DNA of 64,000 nt. Source: Collinsella sp. GTDB lineage: Bacteria > Actinomycetota > Coriobacteriia > Coriobacteriales > Coriobacteriaceae. This document shows, in pieces, positions 16,561 through 24,994 of this stretch. The stretch is from assembly GCA_019414205.1 (NCBI GenBank), contig DXML01000012.1, forward strand, positions 1-64,000. The letters are read 5' to 3'. The stretch's first letter is position 1. Every line of letters begins with the position of its first letter. A program made the position numbers and the translations under genes. Below the pieces are notes generated by a model. It worked only from the letters and a program-made list of their open reading frames with translations, did not search any database and was not told the DNA's origin.

Positions 16561-17883
16561 ATGCTGCAGAGAAAAGCGAAAGCACGGTTTGAATCTTGGC
16601 TTGCCTCGTCGCCTGACAAGGCTCTTTTGGTCAAGGGTGCCCGACAGGTAGGAAAGTCATATTTGGTCAACGTCTTTGCAAACGAATCGTTCGAAAATGT
16701 CGTGACGTTCGATCTTATCGCCGACGCGTCCGTGCGCGATTCGTTTTTGGCGGCGAAAAGTGCGGACGACCTGCTTATGCGCATGTCTATTGCTGCGACG
16801 CAGCCGATGGTTGCGAACAAGACCGTCGTGGTTATCGACGAGGTACAGCGATGCCCCAACGTGGTGACGTTTATCAAATACCTGGTCCAGCGCGGTGACT
16901 TTCGATACATCCTTACCGGATTGCTCCTTGGTGTTGAGCTCGAGGGCATCGATTCCCTGCCGGTGGGGTATGTCGAGCAGGTCCAGATGTACCCGCTCGA
17001 CTTTGAGGAGTTTTGCTGGGCAAATGGCGTTGGTGCCAGCGTGTTTGACATGCTCAGGGGCTGTCTAGAGGATGAAGGGGAGCTTCCCGGCTACCTGTAT
17101 GACCGCTTGCTCGATCTGTTCCATCAGTATGTGGTGGTGGGAGGCATGCCCGACGCGGTCAATTCCTTCTTGGCGACGCGCAATGTCGACGAGGTTCGAA
17201 ACATCCACCGCGATCTTCACGCCCTGTATCGCGATGACATCGCAAAGTACGCTCCGCCCGAGCTACGCTTGGTTATTCGCGATATCTATGATTTGATTCC
17301 AAGCGAGGCAGGCTCCAAAAACAAGCGATTCAAGCTGTCATCGATTAACGGTGTTAAGCGCTTTTCGCAGGTTACAGACCATTTTCTCTGGCTCTCGGAG
17401 GCGGGTGTCGCGCTTCCCGTGTATAACGTGACAGCTCCGGTAGCGCCTCTTTTAATGGGGGAGCAGCGAAATCTCTTTAAGCTGTTTTACTTGGACACCG
17501 GAATGCTCATGTCGTCGTATTCTAAAAGGGTCGCCCAAGGCGTTTTTGATGGGGAGGCGGAAGACCCCTTTGGCATGAACATGAGGGCGGCGTTTGAGGG
17601 CTTCGTTGCCCAAGAGCTCAAAGCTCATGGATTTAGATTGCGCTACTTTACGTCCAAAAAGGTCGGTGAGCTCGATTTTGTGGAGGAGACGCTCGATGGG
17701 GAGGTCCTTGCCATCGAGGTCAAGTCGGGCAAGAGCTTTAAGTCCCATGCGGCGCTCGACAACGCGCTCGCGACGAAGGGCTACGGACTCGATCGCGCCC
17801 TGGTACTTGCGGAATGTAATCTTCACCGCGATGGTGACGTGCTGTATCTGCCCATCTTTATGGCAGGGCTTTTGGAGCCGTAA
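16561..17883 (+). CDS. AAA ATPase with C-terminal DUF4143 domain
   Basis: 440 residues from the ATG at 16561, preceded by AAGGGG. The N-terminal ATPase has Walker A GARQVGKS (26-33) and Walker B VIDEVQRCP (91-99); the C-terminal DUF4143 region has GELDFV and IEVKSG, a PD-(D/E)XK-like pattern. The family is widespread in gut bacteria and archaea, function unresolved. The usual LTGS of the sensor motif reads LTGL here. It stands alone, with the 33-bp repeat array as its promoter region, and is convergent with the membrane protein gene. Confidence 0.85.
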   Translation: MLQRKAKARFESWLASSPDKALLVKGARQVGKSYLVNVFANESFENVVTFDLIADASVRDSFLAAKSADDLLMRMSIAATQPMVANKTVVVIDEVQRCPNVVTFIKYLVQRGDFRYILTGLLLGVELEGIDSLPVGYVEQVQMYPLDFEEFCWANGVGASVFDMLRGCLEDEGELPGYLYDRLLDLFHQYVVVGGMPDAVNSFLATRNVDEVRNIHRDLHALYRDDIAKYAPPELRLVIRDIYDLIPSEAGSKNKRFKLSSINGVKRFSQVTDHFLWLSEAGVALPVYNVTAPVAPLLMGEQRNLFKLFYLDTGMLMSSYSKRVAQGVFDGEAEDPFGMNMRAAFEGFVAQELKAHGFRLRYFTSKKVGELDFVEETLDGEVLAIEVKSGKSFKSHAALDNALATKGYGLDRALVLAECNLHRDGDVLYLPIFMAGLLEP

Positions 17884-17920
17884 CGTGCCGTCGGCTCTTC
17901 CGGCCTTCCCTTAACCCTTG

Positions 17921-18925
17921 CTACTCGTCGTCTCCGTCGTTGGGGTCGCCCTTGAGGGTGTTGATGTCCAGGTGCTGGTTGTCGTCCTCTTTTTGCTGCG
18001 TTGCCGATTCGGACGCGGTGGGGCCGCGGAACAGCTGGAATCCCTCAAATGCGATCAGTCCGAGCAGGGCGATGATGATGGCGATAAAGACAACCTTTGC
18101 CGCCTGCGAAAACTCCGAAAAGCGCGGCGGTTCTTCTTCGGTGTGGTAATCGGCAGCGCGCTTATCGTCGGTGCCGTGGGTATACGACGATGCCGAGGCT
18201 GCCTTTACGCTCGCTTGGTTGTAATCGGGAACGGGCGTGGCGGCAAACGGGTCGCGAGAATAGCCGCTCGACGTTTGGCCGTAATCCTCGGTTTCGATGC
18301 GGCCGGCGCGAGGCTGTTCGCTCGGACGGTTGGCGTATGCTGCGGTGTTGTCGTATGCGGAGTTGCGTTCCTCGGCAGCCGCAAACAGGGGGTTGACCGG
18401 AATGTCGAGGGCCGGCATGCCGCCCGAGGTCTCGTCTAGATCTGACGCCGCCCAGGAATCAAAGGCAAACTGGCGGTTGGAAAGATCATCCAGATCCATG
18501 ACAGGCGGCTCGAGCTCGGGCTCGGGAGCCGTGTATACCGGCTGCTGCGGGGCAGTGTAGCGAATCGTGCTGTCTGCCGTGGGGCGCTGTGCCGCTGCAG
18601 CGAGAAACGCCGCCGTCTCGGACGGATCGCTAGCGGGACGGGGTGCAGGGGCGGCTTTGCGCGTCGCCTGCACGATGGGACGGGTGGCAAAGTCGTCCGC
18701 GGGCACGGATGCCGGCGCGGGCGTGGCGGAAGGTGTGGGCTTTGCGCTTGTCGGGCGAGCTCCGCCGCCCATGAGTTCCTCGGCGGTCCAGGGGCGGTCG
18801 CTCATCACGTCGTCGAGGCTCAGCGCAAAAAGGCCCTCTTCGCCCTCGTCAAACGCGTGTTTCGCATGCCTGGCGCCAGAAGCGGTACCTCCGCGGCCGT
18901 TGCGTGATGCGTTGCTCGACCCCAT
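17921..18925 (-). CDS. membrane protein with one C-terminal transmembrane segment
   Basis: 334 residues from the ATG at 18925, which has AAAGGA nine bases upstream; the earlier ATG at 18958 would sit directly on the TATAAT box and is rejected. About 270 residues of low-complexity Pro, Ala, Ser and Asp-rich sequence precede one strongly hydrophobic helix (VVFIAIIIALLGLIAFEGF) and an acidic tail rich in Asp and Gln. The long disordered part is probably cytoplasmic, with the short tail outside. No enzyme motif is seen. It lies downstream of the PAS regulator on the same strand, with its own promoter between. Confidence 0.75.
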   Translation of the reverse strand: MGSSNASRNGRGGTASGARHAKHAFDEGEEGLFALSLDDVMSDRPWTAEELMGGGARPTSAKPTPSATPAPASVPADDFATRPIVQATRKAAPAPRPASDPSETAAFLAAAAQRPTADSTIRYTAPQQPVYTAPEPELEPPVMDLDDLSNRQFAFDSWAASDLDETSGGMPALDIPVNPLFAAAEERNSAYDNTAAYANRPSEQPRAGRIETEDYGQTSSGYSRDPFAATPVPDYNQASVKAASASSYTHGTDDKRAADYHTEEEPPRFSEFSQAAKVVFIAIIIALLGLIAFEGFQLFRGPTASESATQQKEDDNQHLDINTLKGDPNDGDDE

Positions 18926-18960
18926 CTTGTTCCATCCTTTCGAAATGCTCGCATTCATCG

Positions 18961-18966
18961 ATTATA
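18961..18966 (-). promoter_or_regulatory. TATAAT box of the membrane protein gene
   Basis: TATAAT on the minus strand, about 35 bases before the start codon at 18925. The -35 position (about 18984-18989) has no good match. It separates this gene from the upstream regulator gene. Confidence 0.4.
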
Positions 18967-19047
18967 TGGAACTTGCCCCGCGGCCGACTCTCGGATTCGC
19001 GCATTCCAGAACTCGCGCCCAAAAGGGGAGGGGCTCAGGCGCGCTGG

Positions 19048-19701
19048 CTATTTGTCGCCGGCGGCAGCTTTGGCCTCGTTGAGGTAGCTATAGAAGCTGT
19101 ACTTGGAGATGCCAAAGAACTCGCAGGCGCGTTCGCTCGACTTGGAGATGAGGAAGGCACCGCGACGGTCGAGGTAGCCAATGGCGCGAATGCGCTCATC
19201 TTTGGTCATGAGCGCCGCGGGCTTGCCCACAAACTGTTCGCACTCGCGCAGCAGGTCTTCGAGCAGGTCGCCGATGTTTTTGGTAATGGGCTCGGGCTCG
19301 GTGTAGCCCGTGCCGCCGGTGCCGGTAAAGGCGTCGAGCGAGCGCTCAAATGCCTTCATGAGCGTAATGTCAAAGTTAATGCCCAAAATGCCGACGGGCT
19401 TGCCCTCGTCGTTGCGGATAAAGATGGTCGAGGACTTGAGCAGCTTGCCATCGGCGGTTTTGGTGAGGTATGGCTCGCGGTCGTGCACGTCGGTGGTGCC
19501 CTCATGCATGGACTCAAACACAATATGGCTGGGGCCGTCACCCAGTTTGCGCCCGCTGACGTGGCCGTTTTCGATCACTACGATGGAGTGGTCCACGTCA
19601 TCGGTCTCCAGATCGTGGACGACGACTTCGCAGTTGGGACCAAATTGGAGCGCCAGACCGTGTGCGAGGCGCTTGTAAAACTCAATCTGTGCGGGGGTCA
19701 T
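19048..19701 (-). CDS. YheO/DauR-like PAS + HTH transcriptional regulator
   Basis: 217 residues from the ATG at 19701, preceded by AGGAAGG. The N-terminal YheO-like PAS domain shows FGPNCEVVVHDL and IGGxxGIN-like GILGINFD elements; the C-terminal HTH_22 (RAIGYLDRRGAFLISKSSERACEFFGISKYSFYSYL) is a helix-turn-helix. E. coli DauR senses a small metabolite and controls D-amino acid breakdown. Divergent placement from ygeX, with two palindromes between, makes it the probable local regulator of the ureide/diaminopropionate genes; the effector is unknown. Confidence 0.85.
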   Translation of the reverse strand: MTPAQIEFYKRLAHGLALQFGPNCEVVVHDLETDDVDHSIVVIENGHVSGRKLGDGPSHIVFESMHEGTTDVHDREPYLTKTADGKLLKSSTIFIRNDEGKPVGILGINFDITLMKAFERSLDAFTGTGGTGYTEPEPITKNIGDLLEDLLRECEQFVGKPAALMTKDERIRAIGYLDRRGAFLISKSSERACEFFGISKYSFYSYLNEAKAAAGDK

Positions 19702-19820
19702 GGGTGCCTTCCTAAAAATTAGTTTGGGCACACTTTGCCATAAACCACACCTGTTCGCAAACAAATACATAGACAGGCTAATTGGTGACCGTTCGGCGGC
19801 GAAAAGGTACCGATTACGGC

Positions 19821-19888
19821 AACAAACAATTTGTTAGGTTTTCCAATCAAAAAGTGTGATAGAACAGTGCTAACAAACTTTTTGTTTG
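19821..19888 (+). promoter_or_regulatory. pair of palindromic operator candidates between regulator and ygeX
   Basis: AACAAACAATTTGTT (19821-19835) and CAAACTTTTTGTTTG (19874-19888) are palindromes sharing the half-site CAAAC/AACAAA. Their centres are 53 bp apart, about five helical turns. They lie in the 277-bp divergent region between the PAS regulator and ygeX. Further half-sites occur nearer the regulator (GCAAACAAAT, TTAGTTTGGG). Confidence 0.55.
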
Positions 19889-19978
19889 GCATCCACATAA
19901 AAGTTCAGCCGCATGAATGGGAATGGGCTGAAACGCGTATGCGGGGGCCGGCAAGAGAGGACTTAAGGAGTTCACCGT

Positions 19979-21193
19979 ATGGCCGATAAGATCCAGTGGG
20001 CGGGCAACACGATGCCCAAGAGCGATGACAAGCACTTGGGAATCATGAGCCTCGACCACGTGAAGAAGGCCCGCGCCTTCCACCAGTCGTTCCCCCAGTA
20101 CACCGTCACTCCGCTTGCCCGCCTGGACGGCCAGGCCGCGCGCCTGGGCCTGTCCAACCTGTGCGTTAAGGACGAGAGCTATCGCTTTGGCCTCAACGCC
20201 TTTAAGGTTCTGGGCGGTTCGTTTGCCATGGCCAACTACATTGCCGACGAGACCGGCAAGGACGTTGCCGAGTGCACCTTCGATTACCTGACCTCCGATC
20301 AGCTTGCCAAGGACTTTGGCCAGGCCACCTTCTTTACCGCTACCGACGGCAACCATGGCCGCGGCGTGGCATGGGCTGCCAACAAACTGGGCCAGAAGGC
20401 CGTCGTGCACATGCCCAAGGGTTCCACCAAGCCCCGCTTCGATAACATCGCCGCCGAGGGCGCCACGGTGACCATCGAAGAGGTCAACTACGACGAGTGC
20501 GTGCGCATGGCCGCCGCCGAGGCCGATGCCTGCGAGCGCGGCGTCATCGTTCAGGACACCGCCTGGGAGGGCTACGAGAAGATCCCGTCTTGGATCATGG
20601 AGGGCTACGGCACCATGGCTTCCGAGGCTGCCGAGCAGCTGCGCGAGATGGCCATCAACCGCCCGACGCACGTCTTTGTCCAGGCTGGCGTGGGCTCGCT
20701 GGCCGGCGCCGTGGTGGGCTACTTCACCAACCTGTATCCCGATAACCCGCCCACCTTCGTCGTGGTCGAGTGCGCGCCTGCCGCCTGCCTGTACAAGGGC
20801 GCTGCCGCCGGCGACGGCGACCCGCGCATCGTGGACGGCGACATGCCCTCCATCATGGCCGGCCTGTGCTGCGGCGAGCCCAACATCCTGGGCTGGGATA
20901 TCCTGCGCAACCACACCACCGCGTTCGTGTCCTGCCCCGACTGGGTTACCGCTCGCGGCATGCGCACCCTGGGCGCTCCCGAGAAGGGCGACCCGCGCGT
21001 CATCTCCGGCGAGTCCGGCGCGGTGACCACCGGCCTGGTCGAGACCCTCATGCTCGATCCCGAGTACGCCGAGCTCAAGGAACTCATCGGCCTGGACAAG
21101 ACGAGCTCCGTGCTCTGCTTCTCCACCGAGGGCGACACCGATCCGGATCAGTACCGTCGCATCGTCTGGGAGGGCGAGTATCCGACCTGCTAG
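19979..21193 (+). CDS. ygeX: diaminopropionate ammonia-lyase
   Basis: 404 residues. A PLP enzyme of fold type II, cleaving 2,3-diaminopropionate to pyruvate and ammonia. The Schiff-base Lys is K76 in the NAFKVLGGSF segment; a glycine-rich phosphate loop GVGSLAGAVVG follows near 240. AAGGAG precedes the ATG. In E. coli ygeX sits with ygeW, ygeY and hyuA as here, and published work on gut anaerobes links that gene set to uric acid and purine breakdown. First gene of the plus-strand set, facing the PAS regulator. Confidence 0.93.
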   Translation: MADKIQWAGNTMPKSDDKHLGIMSLDHVKKARAFHQSFPQYTVTPLARLDGQAARLGLSNLCVKDESYRFGLNAFKVLGGSFAMANYIADETGKDVAECTFDYLTSDQLAKDFGQATFFTATDGNHGRGVAWAANKLGQKAVVHMPKGSTKPRFDNIAAEGATVTIEEVNYDECVRMAAAEADACERGVIVQDTAWEGYEKIPSWIMEGYGTMASEAAEQLREMAINRPTHVFVQAGVGSLAGAVVGYFTNLYPDNPPTFVVVECAPAACLYKGAAAGDGDPRIVDGDMPSIMAGLCCGEPNILGWDILRNHTTAFVSCPDWVTARGMRTLGAPEKGDPRVISGESGAVTTGLVETLMLDPEYAELKELIGLDKTSSVLCFSTEGDTDPDQYRRIVWEGEYPTC

Positions 21194-21217
21194 CAGACTG
21201 ACCTGTCCGGAGGCAGC

Positions 21218-21317
21218 CGGAGGACTTTACTCCCTGCTCGGACAGTCCTGCTCGCACGGAGAGCACATTAAGTGCTCTCCGGCTCGTGCGGAACTCGCGA
21301 CGGAGCAAAGTCCTCCG
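21218..21317 (+). other. large nested hairpin between ygeX and ygeY
   Basis: Outer arms CGGAGGACTTT (21218-21228) and AAAGTCCTCCG (21307-21317) are perfect 11-bp complements. Inside, GGAGAGCAC (21258-21266) pairs with GTGCTCTCC (21272-21280) around ATTAA. There is no T-run after it. It fills half of the 228-bp gap between ygeX and ygeY and could be an RNA-stability or processing element, or a palindromic repeat. Confidence 0.6.
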
Positions 21318-21430
21318 TCCGCTTCCTATGGTTACTTGCTTGTGGGGTGCTCGACCTCACGCTGCTTGGCACAAGTGATCTATCTGAAATATCTACCTGT
21401 AGGTAAACCCTTGTAGAAAGGTTGACTGTT

Positions 21431-22816
21431 ATGACTAAAGAACTCGATTTTGATGCCATTAAGGCTGCTGCGGAGTCTCATCGTGCTGATATGACTCGCT
21501 TCCTGCGCGCCATGATCTCTCACCCCTCTGAGTCCTGCGAGGAGGGTGAGGTTGTCGCCTGCATCAAGGCCGAGATGGAGAGCCTTGGCTATGACGAGGT
21601 CAAGGTCGACGGCCTGGGCAACGTTATGGGCTTTATGGGCGAGGGCGACAAGATCATCGCCATCGACTCCCATATCGACACCGTCGGCATCGGCAACATC
21701 GAGAACTGGGATGCCGATCCCTATGAGGGCTACGAGACCGACGAGATCATCTACGGCCGCGGCGGCTCTGACCAGGAGGGCGGCATGGCTTCTGCTACCT
21801 ATGCTGCCAAGATGATGAAGGACATGGGCCTCATCCCCGAGGGCTACAAGATCATGGTCGTCGGCACCGTCCAGGAAGAGGACTGCGACGGCATGTGCTG
21901 GCAGTACATCTACAACAAGGACGGCATTAAGCCCGAGTTCGTCATTTCCACCGAGCCCACCGACGGCGGCATCTATCGCGGTCACCGCGGCCGCATGGAG
22001 ATCCGCGTCGACGTTCACGGCACCTCCTGCCACGGCTCCGCTCCCGACCGCGGCGACAACGCCATCTACAAGATGGCCGACATCATCGCCGACGTCCGCG
22101 CCCTCAACAACAACGGCTGTGACGAGTCGACCGACATCAAGGGCCTCGTCAAGATGCTCGACCCCAAGTACAACCCCGAGCACTTCGAGGACGCCCGCTT
22201 CCTGGGCCGCGGCACCTGCACCGTCAGCCAGATCTTCTACACCAGCCCCAGCCGCTGCGCTGTCGCTGACTCCTGCGCCATCTCCATCGACCGTCGCATG
22301 ACCGCCGGTGAGACCTGGGAGTCCTGCCTGGACGAGATCCGTAACCTGCCGGCCGCCAAGAAGTACGGCGACGACGTGAAGGTCTCCATGTACATGTACG
22401 ACCGTCCGTCCTGGACCGGCGAGGTCTACGAGACCGAGGCTTACTTCCCCACGTGGATCAACAAGGAGACCGCTCCGCACGTCAAGGCCCTCGTCGACGC
22501 CCACAAGGCCATGTTCGGTGACGAGCGCATCGGCTGCGAGCCCAGCATGGACAAGCGCACCGGTCGTCCGCTGTGCGACAAGTGGACCTTCTCCACGAAC
22601 TGCGTTTCCATCCAGGGCCGCTATGGCATCCCCTGCGTCGGCTTTGGCCCGGGTGCCGAGTCTCAGGCTCACGCTCCCAACGAGGTCACCTACAAGGACG
22701 ACCTGGTCACCGCTGCCGCCATGTATGTGGCTGCCCTGAACCTCTACGATCCGAGCCAGGCCGATGGCGACGCCACCGTGTTCCGCGCCGGTCTGACCAA
22801 CAACAAGATCGATTAG
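21431..22816 (+). CDS. ygeY: YgeY-family M20 metallohydrolase (selenium metabolism-linked)
   Basis: 461 residues from the ATG at 21431 (AGAAAGG upstream; a TTG at 21422 is less well placed). M20/peptidase-T-like zinc hydrolase: first metal His and catalytic Asp in DSHIDTV (about 74-80), bridging Asp in GRGGSDQEGG, general base EE in QEEDCDG, and later His in HGTSCHGSAPDRGDNA. The family probably hydrolyses a ureido or amide bond of a small molecule rather than peptides. Follows ygeX in the same order as E. coli's neighbourhood. All metal ligands appear present. Confidence 0.9.
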   Translation: MTKELDFDAIKAAAESHRADMTRFLRAMISHPSESCEEGEVVACIKAEMESLGYDEVKVDGLGNVMGFMGEGDKIIAIDSHIDTVGIGNIENWDADPYEGYETDEIIYGRGGSDQEGGMASATYAAKMMKDMGLIPEGYKIMVVGTVQEEDCDGMCWQYIYNKDGIKPEFVISTEPTDGGIYRGHRGRMEIRVDVHGTSCHGSAPDRGDNAIYKMADIIADVRALNNNGCDESTDIKGLVKMLDPKYNPEHFEDARFLGRGTCTVSQIFYTSPSRCAVADSCAISIDRRMTAGETWESCLDEIRNLPAAKKYGDDVKVSMYMYDRPSWTGEVYETEAYFPTWINKETAPHVKALVDAHKAMFGDERIGCEPSMDKRTGRPLCDKWTFSTNCVSIQGRYGIPCVGFGPGAESQAHAPNEVTYKDDLVTAAAMYVAALNLYDPSQADGDATVFRAGLTNNKID

Positions 22817-22837
22817 TCCCATTCCTCGATCTTGTTG

Positions 22838-22866
22838 AGCCGGGGGCCGCTCGTGTCCCCGGCACC
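22838..22866 (+). terminator. GC-rich hairpin after ygeY
   Basis: GCCGGGG and CCCCGGC flank a loop of about 11 bases shortly after the ygeY stop; no clear T-run follows, so termination would be partial. It may set the ratio of ygeY to ygeW. Confidence 0.35.
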
Positions 22867-23017
22867 CCCTGTTGACTTGGGGCCCGCGGTCGTTATCTCC
22901 CATGCTTCCTCAACGGTAGCGGGTCCTCGTCATAGTGCTCTGCATGTTCTAGCCACACGCGCATGCCGGGGCACATCTACTCATTGCGATCGTTTCACCT
23001 TTAGAAAGGACATTTAC

Positions 23018-24220
23018 ATGGACGCTAAGTTTACCGAGCTCGTCGAGCAGCTGAACGGCCTCGATTTTAAGGGCATGTACGGCAGCGACTTCCTGCACAC
23101 CTGGGACAAGACCACCGATGAGCTCAAGGCGCTCTACATCGTCGCCGACGCCCTGCGCGAGCTGCGCGAGAACAACGTTTCGTCCAAGATCTTCGATTCG
23201 GGTCTGGCCGTCTCCCTGTTCCGTGACAACTCCACCCGTACGCGCTTCTCCTTCTCTAAGGCAGCCAACCTGCTCGGTCTTGAGCTGCAGGACCTGGACG
23301 AGAAGAAGTCCCAGATCGCTCACGGCGAGACCGTCCGTGAGACCGCTACCATGATCTCCTTCATGGCCGACGTCATCGGCATCCGCGACGACATGTACAT
23401 CGGCAAGGGCGACGCCTACATGGCCGAGGTCTCCGAGTCTGTCCAGCAGGCCTACGAGGACGGCGTTCTGGATCACCGTCCCACGCTCATCTCCTTGCAG
23501 TCCGACTCCGATCACCCCACGCAGTCCTCTGCCGACATGCTCTACCTCATCAACGAGTTTGGCGGCCTCGAGAACCTCAAGGGCAAGAAGGTTGCCGTCA
23601 CCTGGGCCTACTCGCCCTCTTACGGCAAGCCGCTGTCCTGTCCGCAGTCGCTGATCAGCCTGCTGCCCCGTTTTGGCATGGACGTCACTTTGGCCCACCC
23701 CGAGGGCTACGACCTCATGCCCGAGGTCGTCGAGCGCGCCAAGGGCTACGCCGCCGAGTCCGGCACCACCTTTAAGCAGGTCAACACCATGGCCGAGGCC
23801 TTCGAGGGCGCCGACATCGTGATCCCGAAGAGCTGGGCTCCGTTTGCCGCCATGGAGAAGCGCACCAACCTGTACGCCGAGGGCGACGACGCCGGCATCG
23901 CTGCACTCGAGAAGGAGCTGCTCGCTCAGAACGCTACGCATCAGGATTGGTGCTCCACGACCGAGCTCATGGAGAAGACCGCCAACGGCCAGGACACCAT
24001 CTTTATGCATCCGCTGCCCGCCGACATCTCTGGTGTCTCTTGCGAGCACGGCGAGGTCAACGCCGACGTCTTCGACATGCACCGCGTGGGCATGTACAAG
24101 GAGGCCAGCTACAAGCCGTACGCCATCGCAGCCATGATGTTCCTGCAGAAGGTTGCCGATCCCGCCGCTACCCTCAAGGCCCTCGACGAGCGCAACACCG
24201 CCCGTTGGTTCCAGGCCTAA
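23018..24220 (+). CDS. ygeW: YgeW-type aspartate/ornithine carbamoyltransferase-family protein
   Basis: 400 residues from the ATG at 23018 (AGAAAGGA upstream). The carbamoyl-phosphate loop is present as DNSTRTRFSF, with HPTQSSADM and MHPLPAD later, so the fold and phosphate site of the transcarbamoylase family are intact. YgeW proteins have an unresolved second substrate; in this gene set a ureido compound from purine breakdown is likely, with carbamoyl phosphate released or used. Length is typical of YgeW. No carbamate kinase gene lies in the window. Confidence 0.9.
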   Translation: MDAKFTELVEQLNGLDFKGMYGSDFLHTWDKTTDELKALYIVADALRELRENNVSSKIFDSGLAVSLFRDNSTRTRFSFSKAANLLGLELQDLDEKKSQIAHGETVRETATMISFMADVIGIRDDMYIGKGDAYMAEVSESVQQAYEDGVLDHRPTLISLQSDSDHPTQSSADMLYLINEFGGLENLKGKKVAVTWAYSPSYGKPLSCPQSLISLLPRFGMDVTLAHPEGYDLMPEVVERAKGYAAESGTTFKQVNTMAEAFEGADIVIPKSWAPFAAMEKRTNLYAEGDDAGIAALEKELLAQNATHQDWCSTTELMEKTANGQDTIFMHPLPADISGVSCEHGEVNADVFDMHRVGMYKEASYKPYAIAAMMFLQKVADPAATLKALDERNTARWFQA

Positions 24221-24243
24221 AGCTGGGTTGAGGTAAGCCATGT

Positions 24244-24282
24244 AAAGGGGGCGCTCTGCCAACCGGCGGGGTGCCCCTTTTT
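24244..24282 (+). terminator. intrinsic terminator after ygeW
   Basis: AAAGGGGGC (24244-24252) pairs with GCCCCTTTTT (24273-24282) around an inner GCC/GGC stem; the 3' arm ends in five T. It closes the ygeX-ygeY-ygeW unit. Confidence 0.75.
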
Positions 24283-24370
24283 GCATCGTGGGCGTGCGGG
24301 ATAAGCGCTTTCGATGTAGATGCCCCGCGACGCGAGTTATGGGTACGATGGTTTCAGGGGAGGTATCGCC

Positions 24371-24985
24371 ATGAAACTTGGTTGCGTGATTATGGCTTCG
24401 GGCGAGGGCAAGCGATTTGGCTCTAACAAGATGCTCGCCGATATCTATGACGAGCCGCTGATTGCCCGGACCATTGATTCGGTTCCCCGGGGCTTTGACG
24501 TTGTGGTTTCGACGCGTTGGCCCGAGGTCGCTCGGATTTGCGAGGATAAGCATTGCCCGTGTGTGCTGCACGATGGCGAGCTGCGCAGCGAAAGCGTCCG
24601 TGCGGGGCTTTCGTGGGGAGTCGAACGCAACTGGAAAGGTTGCCTCTTTTTGCCGGGCGACCAGCCGCTCGTGAGTTCGGATTCTTTTGAGGCTATGGTT
24701 CGTGCATTTGACGAGCGTGGCCGCAAGCATCCGGTGCGCCTTGCGTGCAACGGTGAGCCTTCGAGCCCGGTGATCTTTCCGGCGGAACTGTTCGATGCAC
24801 TTATGTGTCTTGAGGGTAAGGACGGCGGCGGTTCGATCCTCAAGGACCGTGCCGACGTGGTGCTGGTCGAGGCGCGTGCCTACGAGCTGTGGGACGTCGA
24901 TACCGTCAAAGGACAGCGACGCATAACGGAGCATATCGCCGCCTGCTCGTATTTTGATCGCGTGGCCAACTGCATCAATCAATAA
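24371..24985 (+). CDS. MocA/MobA-like nucleotidyltransferase
   Basis: 204 residues from the ATG at 24371, preceded by GGGGAGG. The N-terminal MASGEGKRFGSNKML is the nucleotide-binding loop of GT-A fold NTP transferases; PGDQPLVS carries the metal-binding Asp. Such proteins (YgfJ, MocA) add CMP or a nucleotide to molybdopterin for molybdenum hydroxylases. It starts the second unit, 9 bp before the hydantoinase. Its presence beside yqeB, yqeC and xdhC fits cofactor maturation. Confidence 0.85.
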   Translation: MKLGCVIMASGEGKRFGSNKMLADIYDEPLIARTIDSVPRGFDVVVSTRWPEVARICEDKHCPCVLHDGELRSESVRAGLSWGVERNWKGCLFLPGDQPLVSSDSFEAMVRAFDERGRKHPVRLACNGEPSSPVIFPAELFDALMCLEGKDGGGSILKDRADVVLVEARAYELWDVDTVKGQRRITEHIAACSYFDRVANCINQ

Positions 24986-24994
24986 GGAGCAATT

